This document shows, in pieces, positions 1 to 9,899 of a stretch of 64,000 nucleotides of DNA (position 1 is the stretch's first letter; the number at the start of each line of letters is the position of its first letter). Location: NCBI GenBank assembly GCA_037953745.1, contig JBAKBP010006579.1, positions 22,501 through 86,500 of the forward strand, in the 5' to 3' direction. A program made the translations under genes and the position numbers. The notes beneath the pieces are model-generated. The model was not told the DNA's origin, made no database searches, and saw nothing but the letters and a program-made list of their open reading frames with translations. This stretch comes from Lithodes maja (lineage: Eukaryota; Arthropoda; Malacostraca; Decapoda; Lithodidae).

Positions 1-171
1 GGAATCCCTCTAGGGATTCAAGTCCTCAACCCTTTAATGGAGTATTATATTATTGTGATCATCCCCTGAGCGATTCGGAAACACTTTTCTAACCCTGTTA
101 TCCATGTGTAAACAAAGCCTTTTTGCCTTGCGCTAGCTTTGAAACATTCGTTTTTACACCTTAGACCTTGG
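1..171. other. No recognised feature
   Basis: AT-leaning sequence before the LINE fragment. I see no coding frame, repeat or RNA gene in it. Confidence 0.5.
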
Positions 172-602
172 GACGTTGGTTGAGAGACTCAGACCAAGAG
201 TGAGAGCAGTGGAAATTAATTACTTAAGAAGTTCGTGCGGAGTTACATGGAGGGATAGACAGACTAATGAGGAAGTAAGAAGGAGGTGTGGTGTGGAGGT
301 AGATGTAGGATGTGCTGGAAAGTGTGAAAAAGAACAACTTGAGATGGTTCGGCCATACTGAACGTATGGAAAGCGAGAGAATGACTAAGAGGGTGTACGA
401 GAGCGAGGTGGAGGGACAGAGAGGGAGAGGTAGACCGAAAGAGAGGTGGAAGGATGGAGTGAGGAAGCATATGAACGAAGGAGGTGCTGGTTGGGGGGGA
501 AGGGGCGTCGACTGACTGGGGACAGAGGTGCACGGGGGCGGTTCGTTCGTGGCCACCCCTTCGGGGATCACGGCGTCGGGCAATAGATAGATAGATAGAT
601 AG
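172..602 (+). pseudogene. RTE-like non-LTR retrotransposon, 3' end with (ATAG)n tail
   Basis: Carries the C-terminal end of a reverse transcriptase ORF, split between two frames. The first part (176 to about 310) holds the motifs RAVEINYLRSSCG and NEEVRRRCGVEVDV; the second (312-515) begins MLESVKKNNLRWFGH and runs on as GRGRPKERWKDGV. The LRWFGH...GRPKERW pattern is typical of the tail of RTE-type reverse transcriptases. The frame changes near 305-315. The element ends in an (ATAG)n run at 583-602. The 5' part is missing, as usual for dead LINE copies. A shorter copy with the same 3' end and the same tail lies at 49213-49395, which fixes the terminus. RTE assignment is from motif likeness only. 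Confidence 0.7.
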
Positions 603-791
603 ACACCTTAGACTGCATTTTTTTTTGTATCTATTGATAACTTTCGATGTGTAATATCTCCGTAATTATAAATACTCACCCTGAACGTCATAGAATAAAG
701 TAGGTAGATATGTTTGTAGGGAAGGGGGTTGTAACTGGGGATGGGGGTGGGTGGAGATTATGTTTTGGGGGAGAAGGGGGTTTTGAGTGGG
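603..791. other. Unassigned, with G-rich tract
   Basis: No gene seen. 718-790 is rich in G runs on the plus strand and leads directly into the TTAA site of the next MITE. Confidence 0.5.
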
Positions 792-1127
792 TTAAGGGGA
801 GGTTTTTAGTGGATTCCCTAGACTTCCATCAAGCTTAAAATTACTCCTCCTAGACCCCCTTTCAAGATAAATTTGTACATTTTTCGGTAGAAAAATGTCC
901 CGGCCGAAGGCCGATTCCCCTTAAATTACAGGCTCGCTATCGCTCGCCAGGAAAAAATCGACACCTAAATGGCACGAATGGTCTTAAAATTGACAGAAAT
1001 GGGGCGAGGGTTCTTAAAATCGCCAAACTAATGGGGCGAATGTCTTAAAATCTCAAAAGCAATGGGGCTAAACATGGGGGAGAGGGGGGTCTAGAAAACA
1101 ATCCCTTAAGTGGATATCTCCCCTTAA
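792..1127 (-). mobile_element. TTAA MITE (GGGGAG family), complete copy
   Basis: Bounded by TTAA at 792-795 and 1124-1127. The ends read GGGGAGGT and ATCTCCCC, an imperfect terminal inverted repeat. Inside are the family landmarks: a hairpin around CGGCCGAAGGCCG, a second hairpin formed by CATTTTTC/GAAAAATG, and the GCTCGCTATCGCTCGCC block. It has no coding capacity. Orientation is assigned relative to the copy at 7899. Confidence 0.85.
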
Positions 1128-1415
1128 CTGTATCTGGTGTGAGGCGGGTCTTTTTCGACGCTTCATATATCACTTCAGTATTTTGGAAACTTTGAGGCAG
1201 TTCACCTCATAAGTCTGGCGATTGCAAGACGCTTCACCCCATTCAGATCAGGATATATTAACTGTAGTCTATATATCTTGATTCAGATATTGATTTTGGA
1301 GAAACCAGCCTGTGACCAGGATTTGTTCTACCGAAAATTGTACCACAATCCTCAATAATAATTTTAAAATAATGGCATAGTAACTCCCAAGACGTCGCAC
1401 GAGATAGTATTACGG

Positions 1416-1417
<2 letters not shown>
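1128..1417. other. No recognised feature
   Basis: Unique-looking AT-rich sequence with no convincing reading frame. Confidence 0.4.

Positions 1418-1489
<72 letters not shown>
1418..1489. repeat. (GA)n microsatellite
   Basis: About 36 uninterrupted GA dinucleotides. Confidence 0.98.
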
Positions 1490-1493
<4 letters not shown>

Positions 1494-1895
1494 ATTTGAT
1501 TTGATTGTTTTATTGAGAAAAGTACAAATGTTACACAAGTATCATAGTTACATTATCTCAAAAGGGCGAAGGTGCATACGCAATCTTCACCCTATTTCTG
1601 GTTTAAACTATGTCATTACATATATAGTTAGATGAGTAATACATTGATATTGAAGATTAATTTTAACACTACCTAAGTTTAGTATATACAGTATTATAAT
1701 AAAGACATATCTAAAATATATGAGTCCCCGTTATAGACCTTGATCAGATTGTGTTTTGTTTTTTAAACACGCATGCTGTCCCACAAGACCCCCAACTGAG
1801 CCCCGACCGTGTTAATCCCTCCTTAAACATCCTAGAGGGACCCTAACCGTCGTGACCCAGTCACCAGACCCCAGCACCCAAAACATACAGCCATA
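1490..1895 (-). mobile_element. Probable LINE 3' end with (ATCAA)n tail
   Basis: Read on the minus strand, the sequence ends with AATAAA followed by about three ATCAA units (1490-1510) and then runs into the GA repeat. An AATAAA plus a short tandem tail matches the 3' ends of the other non-LTR elements here (1896 and 50245). No protein-coding part is recognisable, so the family and the 5' limit are unknown. Confidence 0.4.
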
Positions 1896-2141
1896 CAGAT
1901 TCAGATTCAGATTCATATTATTTTATTTCCATAAAATAATATTCGGAGGGAGGGAAGGTGCAAGTAGTCCTCCGGGAGGGATGTGCCGCATATCCGGAGG
2001 TACTTGTACATCAAGCCATTAGCCGAGAATATTGAGGACAATACAGCTGTATGGTTAGGGAGCGTAGGTTCGCTGACCCAGGGTGGCCTGTAAGGCACCA
2101 CTAGAATGTACATGTGTTTAGTTGAAGAGCATAGCTACACA

Positions 2142-3575
2142 TCAAATTATATGTTTTATAATTTTACATTCTTTTAAAAGGTTGTACATAGTTCCACTGT
2201 TGAACATCCATATTATTTGTTTAGTTACATTTTCAATTGTATTATTTCTATATTTTATTAAAGTTATACATTGCAGTATATAATGTTGAAGGGTGTGAGA
2301 TCTTGGCCTATTGCACAGCCTACAACTCCTATCCTTCTCTGCAGTATTAATGCCTAATTCCCAGTAATATTTGTAGCCTAGTCTTAACCTAGTACATACA
2401 GAATCTTTCCACTTACTTGTAACATTCCCATAATTGAATTTAGTTTTATCTACCACCTCTCTGTAATGATGCATGGTGGCACTAGGCCTGGCTATATACT
2501 TACACTCGATATCTCTAGCTTCTTTTACTTCTTGACATTTCTTTATTTTGTTTTTTACCTGTTTCAAAGATAGGGTACATTGTACATCAATTTCCATTTT
2601 TTCAGTAGCATTTTTAGCTATTATATCAACTTTTTCATTATAGGTAATCCCTGTATGTGATGGTATCCATGAAAACACAATTGTTCTCCCTTTTAATTGG
2701 AGTTGATGTACAATATTCCGGCATTGGATAACAATATTTTCGTATACTGGTGTTTTACAGTTTAGGGAGTCCAGAGCCCCTCTGCTGTCAACAAAGAAGC
2801 TTACATCCCCTTCTCCTCCTTCGATTTCTTTAAGTCCATATAATATCGCATACAATTCAGCCTGAGTTGATGATATATTATCGCTTAGCCTATAATTATA
2901 TTCTGTTTCTAGCCACATGTTGGAGTCTTGCATGTAATCTCTAATTAAAATCCCACAACCTGCCCTACCATTTTCCATTACCGACCCATCACAATAAACA
3001 TGTGCTACTTTACCAGTGTACATTTTGTTTATTCTCTCTTCATAAATGTTTCTTAATTCTATTGTATTATACATGTTCTTTTTCTTTTGTAATGGCATAA
3101 TATCTAAAATTACGTCTTTCTCCTCCCATGGTGGGACAGGTTGTTCATTTTCGTAATTAATACAGTTGTTTATTAAATCATAATGTTGTATTTTGTTCAC
3201 CAAATGTTTCATATATCCCTTTTTGCCTTGTCTCCAGAAGGTGCGAGTATTATTCATGCAGTCCTTTATGTCTTTCAGTAGTTCGTTGCCACCTTTTAAT
3301 CTTACATGTCTAATTGCTGCTACAATATTAGTTTGTTCTACTCTATGTTTAATGCTCGGTAGCATTGTTTCAAGCTTCATTGCATCAATCATTGCATTTT
3401 TTGGGCAGTTTAAAATAATTCTCATAGCCTCGTTTTGTATTTTTTCAAGTTTATCGAACCTTCCTTCATCAAGGCAAAAAAGGACAGGACTGGCATATTC
3501 AATGACTGACCTAATAGTACTAATGTACATCATTTTTAGTACAGGAACACCGACACCGTTACCTACTCCAAGCTA
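2142..3575 (-). CDS. ORF2 part 3: RT thumb/connection and RNase H
   Basis: This is the C-terminal part of ORF2. It starts with the RT thumb region (MMYISTIRSVIEYASPVL, from about 3533) and continues into a ribonuclease H domain that would remove the RNA strand during target-primed reverse transcription. The RNase H acidic residues are visible: CDGSVMENG (first Asp), STQAELYAI (Glu), FVDSRGALDSL (Asp) and WIPSHTGITYNEKVDIIAK (final Asp). Near the end, CRLCNRPRSHTLQHYILQC is the Cys/His motif usual after RNase H in such elements. The frame is open upstream to about 3575, where GNGVGVPVLKMMY should join the RT frame. A 1-base loss or 2-base gain separates them. Confidence 0.88.
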
Positions 3576-4803
3576 AGGCTCTCAAGGGTTGCATTCGTGC
3601 CTTACATTGTGTAGTTATATAATTCACCTCAGCTTCTTTAGCTTCTGCTGTATAACCCACATACATACCCAAGTACTTATAACTATTTACTCTTTCTATA
3701 TTCATGTTATTTATTGTTAGTTGCTTGTCAGTTCTTGCTCGACATTGAAATTTTGTTTTATCTTCATTTACTATTAATCCTAGTTCCTGTGTTAACTTCC
3801 CAAATTTAGTCAGCGCCTGTTGCATTTTATCAACCGTTTTGCTTTGTAGCATAATATCGTCTGCATAAATTCTAATTTTAACCCCATCGGCTAATTTTAG
3901 ACTTGCAAGTCTATTCAATAGTACATTGAACAACATTGGACTTAGTACCCCACCCTGTGGTGTCCCTAAGTCCAAACTACCTTCTTCAGACAATGCTCCT
4001 TGATAAGAGACTTTAGCCCTTCGGCCATGTAAATAGTCTCCTATCCAATGAAGCATCCTTCCTGACACCCCCATACCTGCTAGTTCATGCAGTATAATTT
4101 CTCCGTTGGCTTTATCGAATGCACCCTTGAGATCGACAAATGCCCTGCAGTAGTCAGCATCGTGTGATAGGCACTTGATGACGGCATCAGTAGTTCCTTT
4201 ACCTTTGATGAACCCATATAAATTATTACTTAATTTACCTCCTATAACATATTGCAATCTTTCTAAAAGCATTCTTTCCATCATTTTGCAAAAACAAGAT
4301 GTTAAAGAGACTGGCCTAAATCCTCCTCCAGGCTTAGGGATAGGAATAATGATAGCAGTTTTCCATGCTCGGGGTAATCGACCCTCTTGATAACTCATAT
4401 TGAATAGATCAAGTAGTGGACCATTATCAATGCTTGCCAAACAGTTTAATATATCATAGGTTACTCCGTCCTCCCCAGGGGCTGTACATTTCCCATGTTT
4501 AATAGCTCGAAGTAGTTCATCCCTAGTAAACATTACATCAGTGTTATCCCCTGTATTTAAAGCGTTCATAATTACTTCTCTCCTGTCCCCTTCCAATTTA
4601 TTTACTGCCTCTTTGATTTCCTGAGGTATACTGTCTTTGCTTGACGCGAGTGACCATTTCTTCATTAGCTCGTTAGCGAATTTTTCAGGAGTCGGGTGTG
4701 CCACATTATCGATTTTCTTTCCTTTAACTTTTTTAACCTCTTTCCAAATATCACCTATATTTTTACTATTTCCGATATTATTTGTAAAATTCGTCCAATA
4801 CCC
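3559..4803 (-). CDS. ORF2 part 2: reverse transcriptase
   Basis: Non-LTR reverse transcriptase core. Visible motifs, in order: a linker ending NVAHPTPEKF, IIIPIPKPGGGFRPVSLTSC (RT motif 2), FVDLKGAFDKA (catalytic Asp of motif A), GTPQGGVLSPMLFN (motif B), and IRIYADDIML (the catalytic YADD box, motif C). The first in-frame ATG lies at 4704, but the frame is open to about 4803 and joins the endonuclease frame there. The join is a short G run (CCCC on the plus strand at 4801-4804), and one extra base would make EN and RT continuous. It ends at a TAA (3559-3561), just after the RT palm, at the second frameshift. Confidence 0.92.
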   Translation of the reverse strand, partial: GYWTNFTNNIGNSKNIGDIWKEVKKVKGKKIDNVAHPTPEKFANELMKKWSLASSKDSIPQEIKEAVNKLEGDRREVIMNALNTGDNTDVMFTRDELLRAIKHGKCTAPGEDGVTYDILNCLASIDNGPLLDLFNMSYQEGRLPRAWKTAIIIPIPKPGGGFRPVSLTSCFCKMMERMLLERLQYVIGGKLSNNLYGFIKGKGTTDAVIKCLSHDADYCRAFVDLKGAFDKANGEIILHELAGMGVSGRMLHWIGDYLHGRRAKVSYQGALSEEGSLDLGTPQGGVLSPMLFNVLLNRLASLKLADGVKIRIYADDIMLQSKTVDKMQQALTKFGKLTQELGLIVNEDKTKFQCRARTDKQLTINNMNIERVNSYKYLGMYVGYTAEAKEAEVNYITTQCKARMQPLRALAWSR

Positions 4804-5834
4804 CTTCTAACTTCTTTTCTAGCCTCCCCGCAAATTTTTGCTGTCTCCAGCAACGTGTTTTTTGCTTCGTCCTCCCTTCCATCGTTTACCCATTTTCTAT
4901 GCGCGACCTTGAGCATTTTGTTCCAACCTTGGAGGACTTTATCGTGGGCATATTTATTATTGTTCGGCAGTTTTCTTTTCTTTGTCGTCTGAACATTACG
5001 GCTTAATGAGGTTTCTATAACTTTAATCATGTCATCATAGAAAGATTCAATTGATGTAGGATGATAATTACTGTACCATTTTTTAATATATTCAATAAAG
5101 TTTTGTATATCGTCTTTTGGAAGCCTTAGTTTTTTTCTATTGGCCCCGAAAGCTAGTTTCCCTAGTGGAATTTTAATATCAAGAGCAAAATGATCACTGA
5201 GTAGTTCAGCCTCTACTACGCAGCTTCCATCCAGCCCTTGTCCATTTAGTATAAAAGCGTAGTCGAGTCTCCCTCCCTTAATATGGGTTGCTTCTTCCGA
5301 TCCTAGTAATTTAATGTCTTGGTAATCTTGTACAAATTGATAAAATCTTCTACCATTCGTATTTATTTTCCCGTCGAATTCAAATTCATTATATCTAGCG
5401 TTTAAGTCCCCAGCGACAAGAGTAACCCCATTATACAAACTATCAGGCAGAGCACTGGCATGAAAACAGTTTTGTGATATATATACGTTAACGATATTAA
5501 GGGTCCCTTCTTTTAAATATAGTTTTACTGAGACTGTTTCGATCCCCTCTGATTTCATGGGCGCCTCTATTAACTCTGAGGGTATGGAATTTTTTACATA
5601 TGTGGAAACTCCCCTTATATTATCATCTGAAAATAATTGATATAGTTTATACCCATTGAGTTTTATTATACTACCATTCCTATCCCCAGTTTCCTGGAGA
5701 AGAATTACGTCAGTGTCGAACTTTGTTACATAATAATGAACATCGTGCATTCTACCACCTAAGCCATTCACGTTCCATGATATTATGTTTAGATGTTTAT
5801 GATCCATTATGGTGATCAATGTCCATTGATCCAA
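4755..5834 (-). CDS. ORF2 part 1: AP-type endonuclease
   Basis: APE-like endonuclease that would nick the target DNA to prime reverse transcription. Motifs in order: ISWNVNGL (Asn), LLQETGD (Glu), VNVYISQN (Tyr), LVAGDLNARYNEF (Asp/Asn), GRLDYAFIL (Asp) and LLSDHFALDI (the SDH motif). All residues expected for catalysis are present. The start overlaps the end of ORF1, as in many two-ORF LINEs. The frame runs to a TAG at 4755, but the biologically relevant frame leaves it at about 4801, so the last 15 or so residues of the literal reading are spurious. Confidence 0.92.
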   Translation of the reverse strand: MDQWTLITIMDHKHLNIISWNVNGLGGRMHDVHYYVTKFDTDVILLQETGDRNGSIIKLNGYKLYQLFSDDNIRGVSTYVKNSIPSELIEAPMKSEGIETVSVKLYLKEGTLNIVNVYISQNCFHASALPDSLYNGVTLVAGDLNARYNEFEFDGKINTNGRRFYQFVQDYQDIKLLGSEEATHIKGGRLDYAFILNGQGLDGSCVVEAELLSDHFALDIKIPLGKLAFGANRKKLRLPKDDIQNFIEYIKKWYSNYHPTSIESFYDDMIKVIETSLSRNVQTTKKRKLPNNNKYAHDKVLQGWNKMLKVAHRKWVNDGREDEAKNTLLETAKICGEARKEVRRGIGRILQIISEIVKI

Positions 5835-7689
5835 TAGTCAGCCCTTCCATATATTTAGTAAACTTATCTAAGCATGCTTGGATTTCTGTCCACCCCTCTA
5901 CCACTTTTATTTTTATTTCTTCATTATTGCCGTTTTTTGCAAGAATTTGTCCTACGCTGCTTAGCCCATTCTCCATAAATTTATGTTGTTTCAATTTCAC
6001 TACTTTCCCTTTTATATTTACTTCACAAGTTGTTCCGTTTTCTGTAGTTACCTTACTGTCCTGGGTTTTGGTTTCCTTCATTTTCTGATTTCTGGTGTTA
6101 GTTTGTTTTTCTGGACTTATGATTTCCACTTTACTTTCTCCCACTTTGTTGTCGCCATTTAATGTTTTTCTTGTAATTTTATTTACTGTTTTTTCTAAGT
6201 TTTCTATTCTATTTCCCAACTCACGGATAAACTTGAACATTTCCTTTGTTTCCTGCCACCTGGCCTCCTCTGAGTGGTTAAGTTGGCTCACCTGTGTGGG
6301 GTTGGTACTGCTACTCTGGCTGGCTGGTGAGGGGTCTCGGTCGTCAGCTGTTGGTACCCCTGGTCTCCTCCTTTCATGGTCGCTACCACTTGACTCTTGT
6401 GTTTGAGGAAGCTGTTTTGGTATTGCCCCTGTCTTTGGGTCAGAACGTCTTCCTCCAATCCATGGGTTTTCGTGATCAGGTGGCGGCGGTGGTTGATGGT
6501 AGCGTGGTTGATGGGACCCCCCCTGGTGTTGGTATGTCTCCCCCTCCTGGTAGCGTGTATGGGATATGTCACGGCCAAGGTCACGGCCACCGTTACTCCC
6601 AGGTTTCTTGGAACACTGGAAAGACCGGGCGTTGTGTTCCCCCCCACAGTTACAACAGTAAGGCACCACTCTAACGTTATTATTTATTTTGTCTCTACAT
6701 TTGGCAGAGGGATGTCCTCTACCACAAAATCTGCACCTTGCATCCGCCTGGCAGGACCAAGCTTTATGGCCCCATCTACTGCAGTTCAGGCATAGGTCGA
6801 CCTGTTCTTTGTATGGAGCTAAATATTTGTTACCTATGCCTGTCACAAATATTTTTTCGGGCATTTCCCCTTTTACAAGCGCTACTATTTGTGATCGGTC
6901 TTCCCCTTTTATTTGATTGCGCTTTGCCCATACAAATCGTGAATCGTCCAGGATATACGTAGGGTCAAGCCACACCGGATAGTTGAATATAATTACCTTG
7001 GTGTATTTCTCGCTGTCGTCAGGAACTTTGAGTGTGACTCCATTGTACCCCTCTGTTGTTAATAATTCTACTGCTTCTTTGCTCCCCACAGTCAGGTAGG
7101 GTCTGTGTTTTCCTTCCTTGAGAAGTGGTAGGAAGGATTTATGCTCCCTCCCTAGCTTGACCGCCCACAGTACTTTCTCTTGGAAGTTCATTTTCAAATC
7201 ATGGGGGAAGAGAAGTCTAGGCCGCTTCCCTGCCATATCGTCGGTAGTTCCTGGTCTCACCTCACCCTGTGCTGCCCCCTCTCCTAGCCTCTCCACGTCC
7301 CCATCTCCTCTCTCTTCTCCACGCGCCGCTTCCTCACCCTGCTTCTCTCCACGTGTCGTCACTCTCCTTTCTTCATCCTTCGTCTGATTCGCACCATTCT
7401 TAATTTTCTTACCGTATATTGGGTCTTCTTCATCGCTGCTCTTGTATTGAGCCTCGTTTGGTTTCCCTCTTCTCCGCTTCTCGCTCCTACTAGTCACTTG
7501 GGTGTACGGTTCCTGGGTGCACTCCATCTCAGTGTCCGTTTCATAAAAGTCTTTCTCCTGGGTGTTATTGTGCCCTTCTGCTAGCAGAGCACTGGCTTCC
7601 ACATTACTAGTCTCCATTGTCCCTGTTTTTAAGGGTAAATGGTGTTGGACTAGCGGCAGACAGGCCGCCTGCCCACCTGCGACTTTCAC
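5797..7689 (-). CDS. ORF1: gag-like nucleic-acid-binding protein with three CCHC zinc knuckles
   Basis: 630-residue ORF1 protein, expected to coat the retrotransposon RNA. The N-terminal third is polar and repetitive. The middle holds a folded region with LTTEGYNGVTLKVPD and VIIFNYPVWLDPTYI, like the RRM-type part of LINE gag proteins. Three knuckles follow: CLNCSRWGHKAWSC, CRFCGRGHPSAKC and CCNCGGEHNARSFQC. The rest is Pro/Ser/Gln-rich with a predicted helical stretch (LGNRIENLEKTVNKI) that could mediate multimer formation. The frame is uninterrupted, unlike ORF2, and it ends inside the start of the endonuclease ORF. The start is the first in-frame ATG at 7689; later starts are possible. Confidence 0.88.
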   Translation of the reverse strand: MKVAGGQAACLPLVQHHLPLKTGTMETSNVEASALLAEGHNNTQEKDFYETDTEMECTQEPYTQVTSRSEKRRRGKPNEAQYKSSDEEDPIYGKKIKNGANQTKDEERRVTTRGEKQGEEAARGEERGDGDVERLGEGAAQGEVRPGTTDDMAGKRPRLLFPHDLKMNFQEKVLWAVKLGREHKSFLPLLKEGKHRPYLTVGSKEAVELLTTEGYNGVTLKVPDDSEKYTKVIIFNYPVWLDPTYILDDSRFVWAKRNQIKGEDRSQIVALVKGEMPEKIFVTGIGNKYLAPYKEQVDLCLNCSRWGHKAWSCQADARCRFCGRGHPSAKCRDKINNNVRVVPYCCNCGGEHNARSFQCSKKPGSNGGRDLGRDISHTRYQEGETYQHQGGSHQPRYHQPPPPPDHENPWIGGRRSDPKTGAIPKQLPQTQESSGSDHERRRPGVPTADDRDPSPASQSSSTNPTQVSQLNHSEEARWQETKEMFKFIRELGNRIENLEKTVNKITRKTLNGDNKVGESKVEIISPEKQTNTRNQKMKETKTQDSKVTTENGTTCEVNIKGKVVKLKQHKFMENGLSSVGQILAKNGNNEEIKIKVVEGWTEIQACLDKFTKYMEGLTIGSMDIDHHNGS

Positions 7690-7850
7690 TATTCACGGCA
7701 ATTCAGGAGTCACGGGGAGAGCACTGTACTGTCCCGAGGTCAGAGGTCGACTGGGAGGGGGGGAGGGGGCTCGTAATGGAGGAGGGATGGTTAGGTCAAC
7801 AACTGCTAGATTTACCCATCACTTCATAACAGACATTTTTCGCTAACACT

Positions 7851-7898
7851 CCAGTAGTTGCATACCGGTACCCGTTCTTTGAAGACTGTTTGGATAGG
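7851..7898. other. Spacer between LINE and MITE
   Basis: Short unassigned stretch. The boundary of the LINE 5' end probably lies here. Confidence 0.4.
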
Positions 7899-8236
7899 TT
7901 AAGGGGAGATTTCCACCTGGAGGATTTTTTTCTGGACCCTTCTTTCTTTCTCATGTTTATCCCCATTGCTTTTGAGATTTTAAGACGTTCGCTCCATTAG
8001 TTTGGAGATTTTAAGAACCCTCGCCCCATTTCTGTCAATTTTAAGACCATTCCTACCATTTAGGTGTCGATTTTTTCCTGGCGAGCGATAGCGAGCCTGT
8101 AATTTAAGGGGAACCGGCCTTTGGCCGGGACATTTTTCTACCGAAAAATGTAAACATTTATTTTGAAAGGGGGTCTAGGGGGAGTAATTTTAAGCTTGAT
8201 GGAAGTCTAGGGAATCAACTAAAAACCTCCCCTTAA
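7899..8236 (+). mobile_element. TTAA MITE (GGGGAG family), complete copy
   Basis: TTAA at 7899-7902 and 8233-8236 flank GGGGAGATTTCC and AACCTCCCC. The internal GAGCGATAGCGAGCC block and both internal hairpins are present. I use this copy as the plus orientation of the family. Non-coding. Confidence 0.88.
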
Positions 8237-8435
8237 GAAAACTTTTATAGGCTATTCATTTTATGTAGGCCAAAAAACCTTGAAAATTCACCCCTATAAT
8301 TCTAAAATGACGAGTTATATGTAAAGAGTCAGACAGGGAATGCGTGTTACCATTTACAACCCTTTATGCTCTAGGCAGTTTTGGAGTTACAAAGATTATG
8401 GGTCAAGATGTTTTGCCTAATTATAGTGAACAGAT
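8237..8435. other. No recognised feature
   Basis: AT-rich sequence with no credible frame or repeat. Confidence 0.4.
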
Positions 8436-8828
8436 TTAAGGGGGGTGACCTGCTTTTTTGTTATTTCTGTCCTTTTCTCTCTTTCTCTGGCTTGTATCCA
8501 TTCGGCCCCATTCAGCCAACTATTTTAAGACGTTTATCCCCATCTAGGTGTCGATTTCTTCCTGGCGAGCGAAAGCGAGCCAGCATTATATGAAGAAATC
8601 CGGCTTCGCCGGAGACATTTTTCTATCAAAAAATTTACAAATTTAGCCTGCTGTCAAACAAAAATAAAAAATATGCTGGCTCGCTACCGCTCACCAGTAA
8701 AAAATTGACACCTGGATGGGGATAAACGTCTTAAAACAGTAGGCTGAATGGGGCCAAATGGATACAAGCCAGAGAAAGATAGAAAAGGACAGAACCAAAA
8801 CAGGTCCCCCCCCCCCCCCCCCCCTTAA
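8436..8828. mobile_element. Foldback element with TTAA flanks
   Basis: TTAA at 8436-8439 and 8825-8828. The left arm (8440-8610) and the right arm (about 8670-8824) are inverted copies of each other. Both hold the GGATACAAGCCAGAGAAAG motif (or its complement), the GGCCCCATTCAGCC motif, and the GAGCGAAAGCGAGCC-type block found in the GGGGAG MITEs. A CCGGCTTCGCCGG hairpin lies at the inner end of the left arm. The right end holds a long C run (about 8806-8824). A single arm of the same family occurs at 61500-61632. Confidence 0.75.
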
Positions 8829-8874
8829 GGTTAAGATCCGCTTAGGATTGACAATGACCATGTAAGGATAGGTT

Positions 8875-9115
8875 TTAATAAAATATATGATAACATTGAT
8901 TTAGAATAGCCAAGGTTTATCTTAAGTTAGAATAAGTAAGATTAGGTTAGGTTAGGCCAATCTATGTGTGGTTTGGATAGCTTAGTGTAGGCTAGGTTAG
9001 GGTTGGCTAGGCGATGATAAGCTAGGCTAAGTTTAAGTTCAAATGTCTAGATTAGGTAAGGTTGGGTTTGGCTAGGTGAGGCTAGCCCAGGATGTGGTTA
9101 GCCTATGTTAGACAT
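8875..9115. repeat. Degenerate TTAGG-type repeat field
   Basis: Irregular run of GGTTAG, AGGTTAGGTTAGG and TAGGCTAGG words. It looks like decayed arthropod-telomere-like sequence; similar fields lie at 36640 and 51840. Confidence 0.6.
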
Positions 9116-9369
9116 TTTAATATACCTGTATATGATTAAGCTTGATTGGATCGAATCTGATTGTAGTCAAAGAGAGTGCTGACGAAAGGACAGACATCTG
9201 AGAGAGGATGGAAGTGAAACTTGATCCCTTCTTGACTAATGTGGTTGACTAAAAGGCTGGAGTCAGATGGAGAGCTTTTTCCGGCAATTTTGTATCCGCA
9301 ACTGTATTCCAGCGATTATATCGGAATTATTTTGCCTTCCTATCGGCTACTGACTGAACCTAGATTAGA
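9116..9369. other. No recognised feature
   Basis: Nothing convincing on either strand. Confidence 0.4.
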
Positions 9370-9594
9370 TTAACCCTTTCACGCACAGGAAGCGATTTGC
9401 GCCCTTTCGACGATACTTAAAAGCCTTGTGACCATCAGGGGTGTTTAGAAACCTTTAGTTTAGTTAATTCAACCTCTGCAGTTGTCTTTGAGTGAACTGT
9501 GGGCAGAATTGAAGAGGTAATTATGAATTGAGAGAACTCTAAATTTGAATGTTAAACGGCAACCCCCGAGTCCACAGGATAACGAGAGGGTTAA
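9370..9594 (+). mobile_element. piggyBac-type MITE, copy a
   Basis: TTAA at 9370-9373 and 9591-9594, with CCC...GGG termini (CCCTTTCACGCACAGG on the left, GATAACGAGAGGG on the right). It is homologous, in opposite orientation, to the next element. The shared core includes CAACCTCTGCAGTTGTC. Non-coding. Confidence 0.75.
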
Positions 9595-9824
9595 CCCCTT
9601 CAGACTCATATGACGCAGAGGTTGCCAGATTAGCAATAAGAAATAGAGTTCTCTCACTCTTATAATTACCTCTCCAAAATTAGTTTTCTGCCCACAGCTA
9701 ACTCAAAGACAACTGCAGAGGTTGAAGTAACTAAACTAAAGGTTTTAAATACCCCTGATGGTAACAAAGGCTTTAAAGTATCCCCAATAGGCTCAAAATC
9801 GCGTCATATGTCGGAGAGGGTTCA
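9591..9824 (-). mobile_element. piggyBac-type MITE, copy b (head-to-head with a)
   Basis: Shares its left TTAA (9591-9594) with copy a; the right site has decayed to TTCA (9821-9824). Terminal inverted repeats are CCCCTTCAGACTCATATG and the complement of CATATGTCGGAGAGGG. Together a and b form an inverted pair of about 455 bp. Confidence 0.75.
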
Positions 9825-9899
9825 ATTAATAATTATATAATTTGTGTTTATGTTAAAACTTTGTATATTACATTAGTGTCCACCCCAGTTAACCCCTCC

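Larger units (their letters stand above)
1896..7850 (-). mobile_element. Nearly full-length non-LTR retrotransposon (gag-like ORF1; EN-RT-RNase H ORF2)
   Basis: Minus-strand element. In transcript order: a short 5' UTR (about 7850-7690), ORF1 with three CCHC knuckles, ORF2 with AP endonuclease, reverse transcriptase and RNase H, a 3' UTR (2141-1918) with AATAAA, and a tail of about three TGAATC repeats (1896-1917) instead of poly(A). ORF1 and ORF2 overlap by about 38 bases. CCHC ORF1 plus a C-terminal RNase H is typical of the I/Jockey superfamily; I cannot name the clade. ORF2 is broken by two small indels, near 4801 and near 3570. The exact 5' end is uncertain. Confidence 0.85.
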
